Shown: piece after piece, positions 29,431-29,520 of the stretch
Layout: each line of letters starts with the position of its first letter
Numbering within the stretch: the first letter of the stretch is position 1
NCBI GenBank assembly: GCA_964640325.1
Contig: CAZXID010000024.1
Coordinates: 1-29,520, forward strand
DNA: 29,520 bases
Reading direction: 5' to 3'
Origin: DAOQAU01 sp964640325
GTDB taxonomy: Bacteria; Cyanobacteriota; Vampirovibrionia; Gastranaerophilales; Gastranaerophilaceae
Notes under the pieces: model-generated
Seen by the model: the letters and a program-made list of their open reading frames with translations, nothing else
Database searches by the model: none
What the model was told of the DNA's origin: nothing
Made by a program: the position numbers and the translations under genes

Positions 29431-29520
29431 TTACCCCTTGTGCATTTCGATTATTCTTGCAAGTGTTGATTTCAAATCTTTTCTTTTTGAAATCACATCA
29501 ACCTGTCCGAATTTCAAAAG
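29431..29520 (-). CDS. accD: C-terminal end of AccD (acetyl-CoA carboxylase beta), cut by window edge
   Basis: The last 29 codons of a minus-strand gene run off the window edge. The reading frame ends LKFGQVDVISKRKDLKST and then LARIIEMHKG before TAA at 29431-29433. This is the C-terminal pattern of AccD (L-x-x-G-x-V-D-x-x-x-x-R-x-x-L-x-x-x-L-x-x-L). Its place immediately upstream of accA supports this. The zinc-binding and catalytic parts lie outside. Confidence 0.85.
   Translation of the reverse strand, partial: LLKFGQVDVISKRKDLKSTLARIIEMHKG

Noticed and set aside
1..29520. CRISPR array, tRNA, rRNA, transposase, toxin-antitoxin or phage genes
   Set aside because: Looked for on both strands; no regularly spaced repeats, cloverleaf candidates or recognisable proteins of these types were seen. 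A tRNA or covariance-model scan was not possible here.

Overview
The window is a gene-dense, AT-rich stretch of a chromosome from a Gram-negative-type (diderm) bacterium. Lipid A and Kdo genes (lpxI, lpxB, kdsB), a PilT ATPase, type IV prepilin-like and Tad-like pseudopilins, many TPR and coiled-coil membrane proteins and very AT-rich spacers together resemble the non-photosynthetic cyanobacterial relatives (Melainabacteria/Vampirovibrionia, Gastranaerophilales-like). That placement is an inference from gene style, not from a marker-gene tree. There is no rRNA, tRNA, CRISPR array, transposase or recognisable prophage.

Layout. 1-300: mostly empty, a possible gene tail on + and a weak minus-strand terminator. 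301-3695: a sugar-nucleotide transferase (-) divergent from a coupled TadE-like/TadG-like pair (+). 3804-6224: a membrane pyrophosphatase with the window's best promoter. 6291-8961: a family 2 glycosyltransferase (-) divergent from a polytopic PMT/ArnT-type glycosyltransferase (+), probably donor maker and donor user. 9011-10658: pilT (-), then two tiny unknown genes (+). 10750-13785 (-): Asp/Glu racemase, PilZ protein, TPR protein. 13889-16446 (+): a homocitrate/isopropylmalate/Re-citrate-synthase-like enzyme followed by an aconitase-family large subunit. 16427-18854 (-): soluble lytic transglycosylase, NrtR-like regulator, secG, tcdA. 19078-20890 (+): prepilin-like protein, MTA phosphorylase, YggT. 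20876-27793 (-): prmA, kdsB, lpxI, lpxB, a large unknown membrane/coiled-coil protein, hemW. 27901-28398 (+): small exported protein. 28407-29520 (-): accD tail and accA.

How genes work together: prmA-kdsB-lpxI-lpxB looks like one minus-strand unit in which lpxI and lpxB catalyse consecutive lipid A steps and kdsB activates Kdo for the core. accD and accA supply malonyl-CoA for the acyl chains. The synthase/aconitase pair catalyses condensation and isomerisation of a 2-hydroxy tricarboxylic or related acid.

Most interesting: (1) a roughly 74-bp palindromic dispersed repeat sits in frame inside prmA and adds about 25 residues to the methyltransferase; a second copy lies between lpxI and lpxB, and the two differ in one hairpin only by compensatory base-pair changes. 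(2) hemW contains a perfect 44-bp palindrome inside its coding sequence. (3) The synthase/aconitase pair may be a Re-citrate synthase route to glutamate. Several gene starts were corrected: pilZ gene, tcdA, prepilin, mtnP, lpxB, lpxI and the large membrane protein. I found no clear new defence or mobile system; most of the window is housekeeping DNA.
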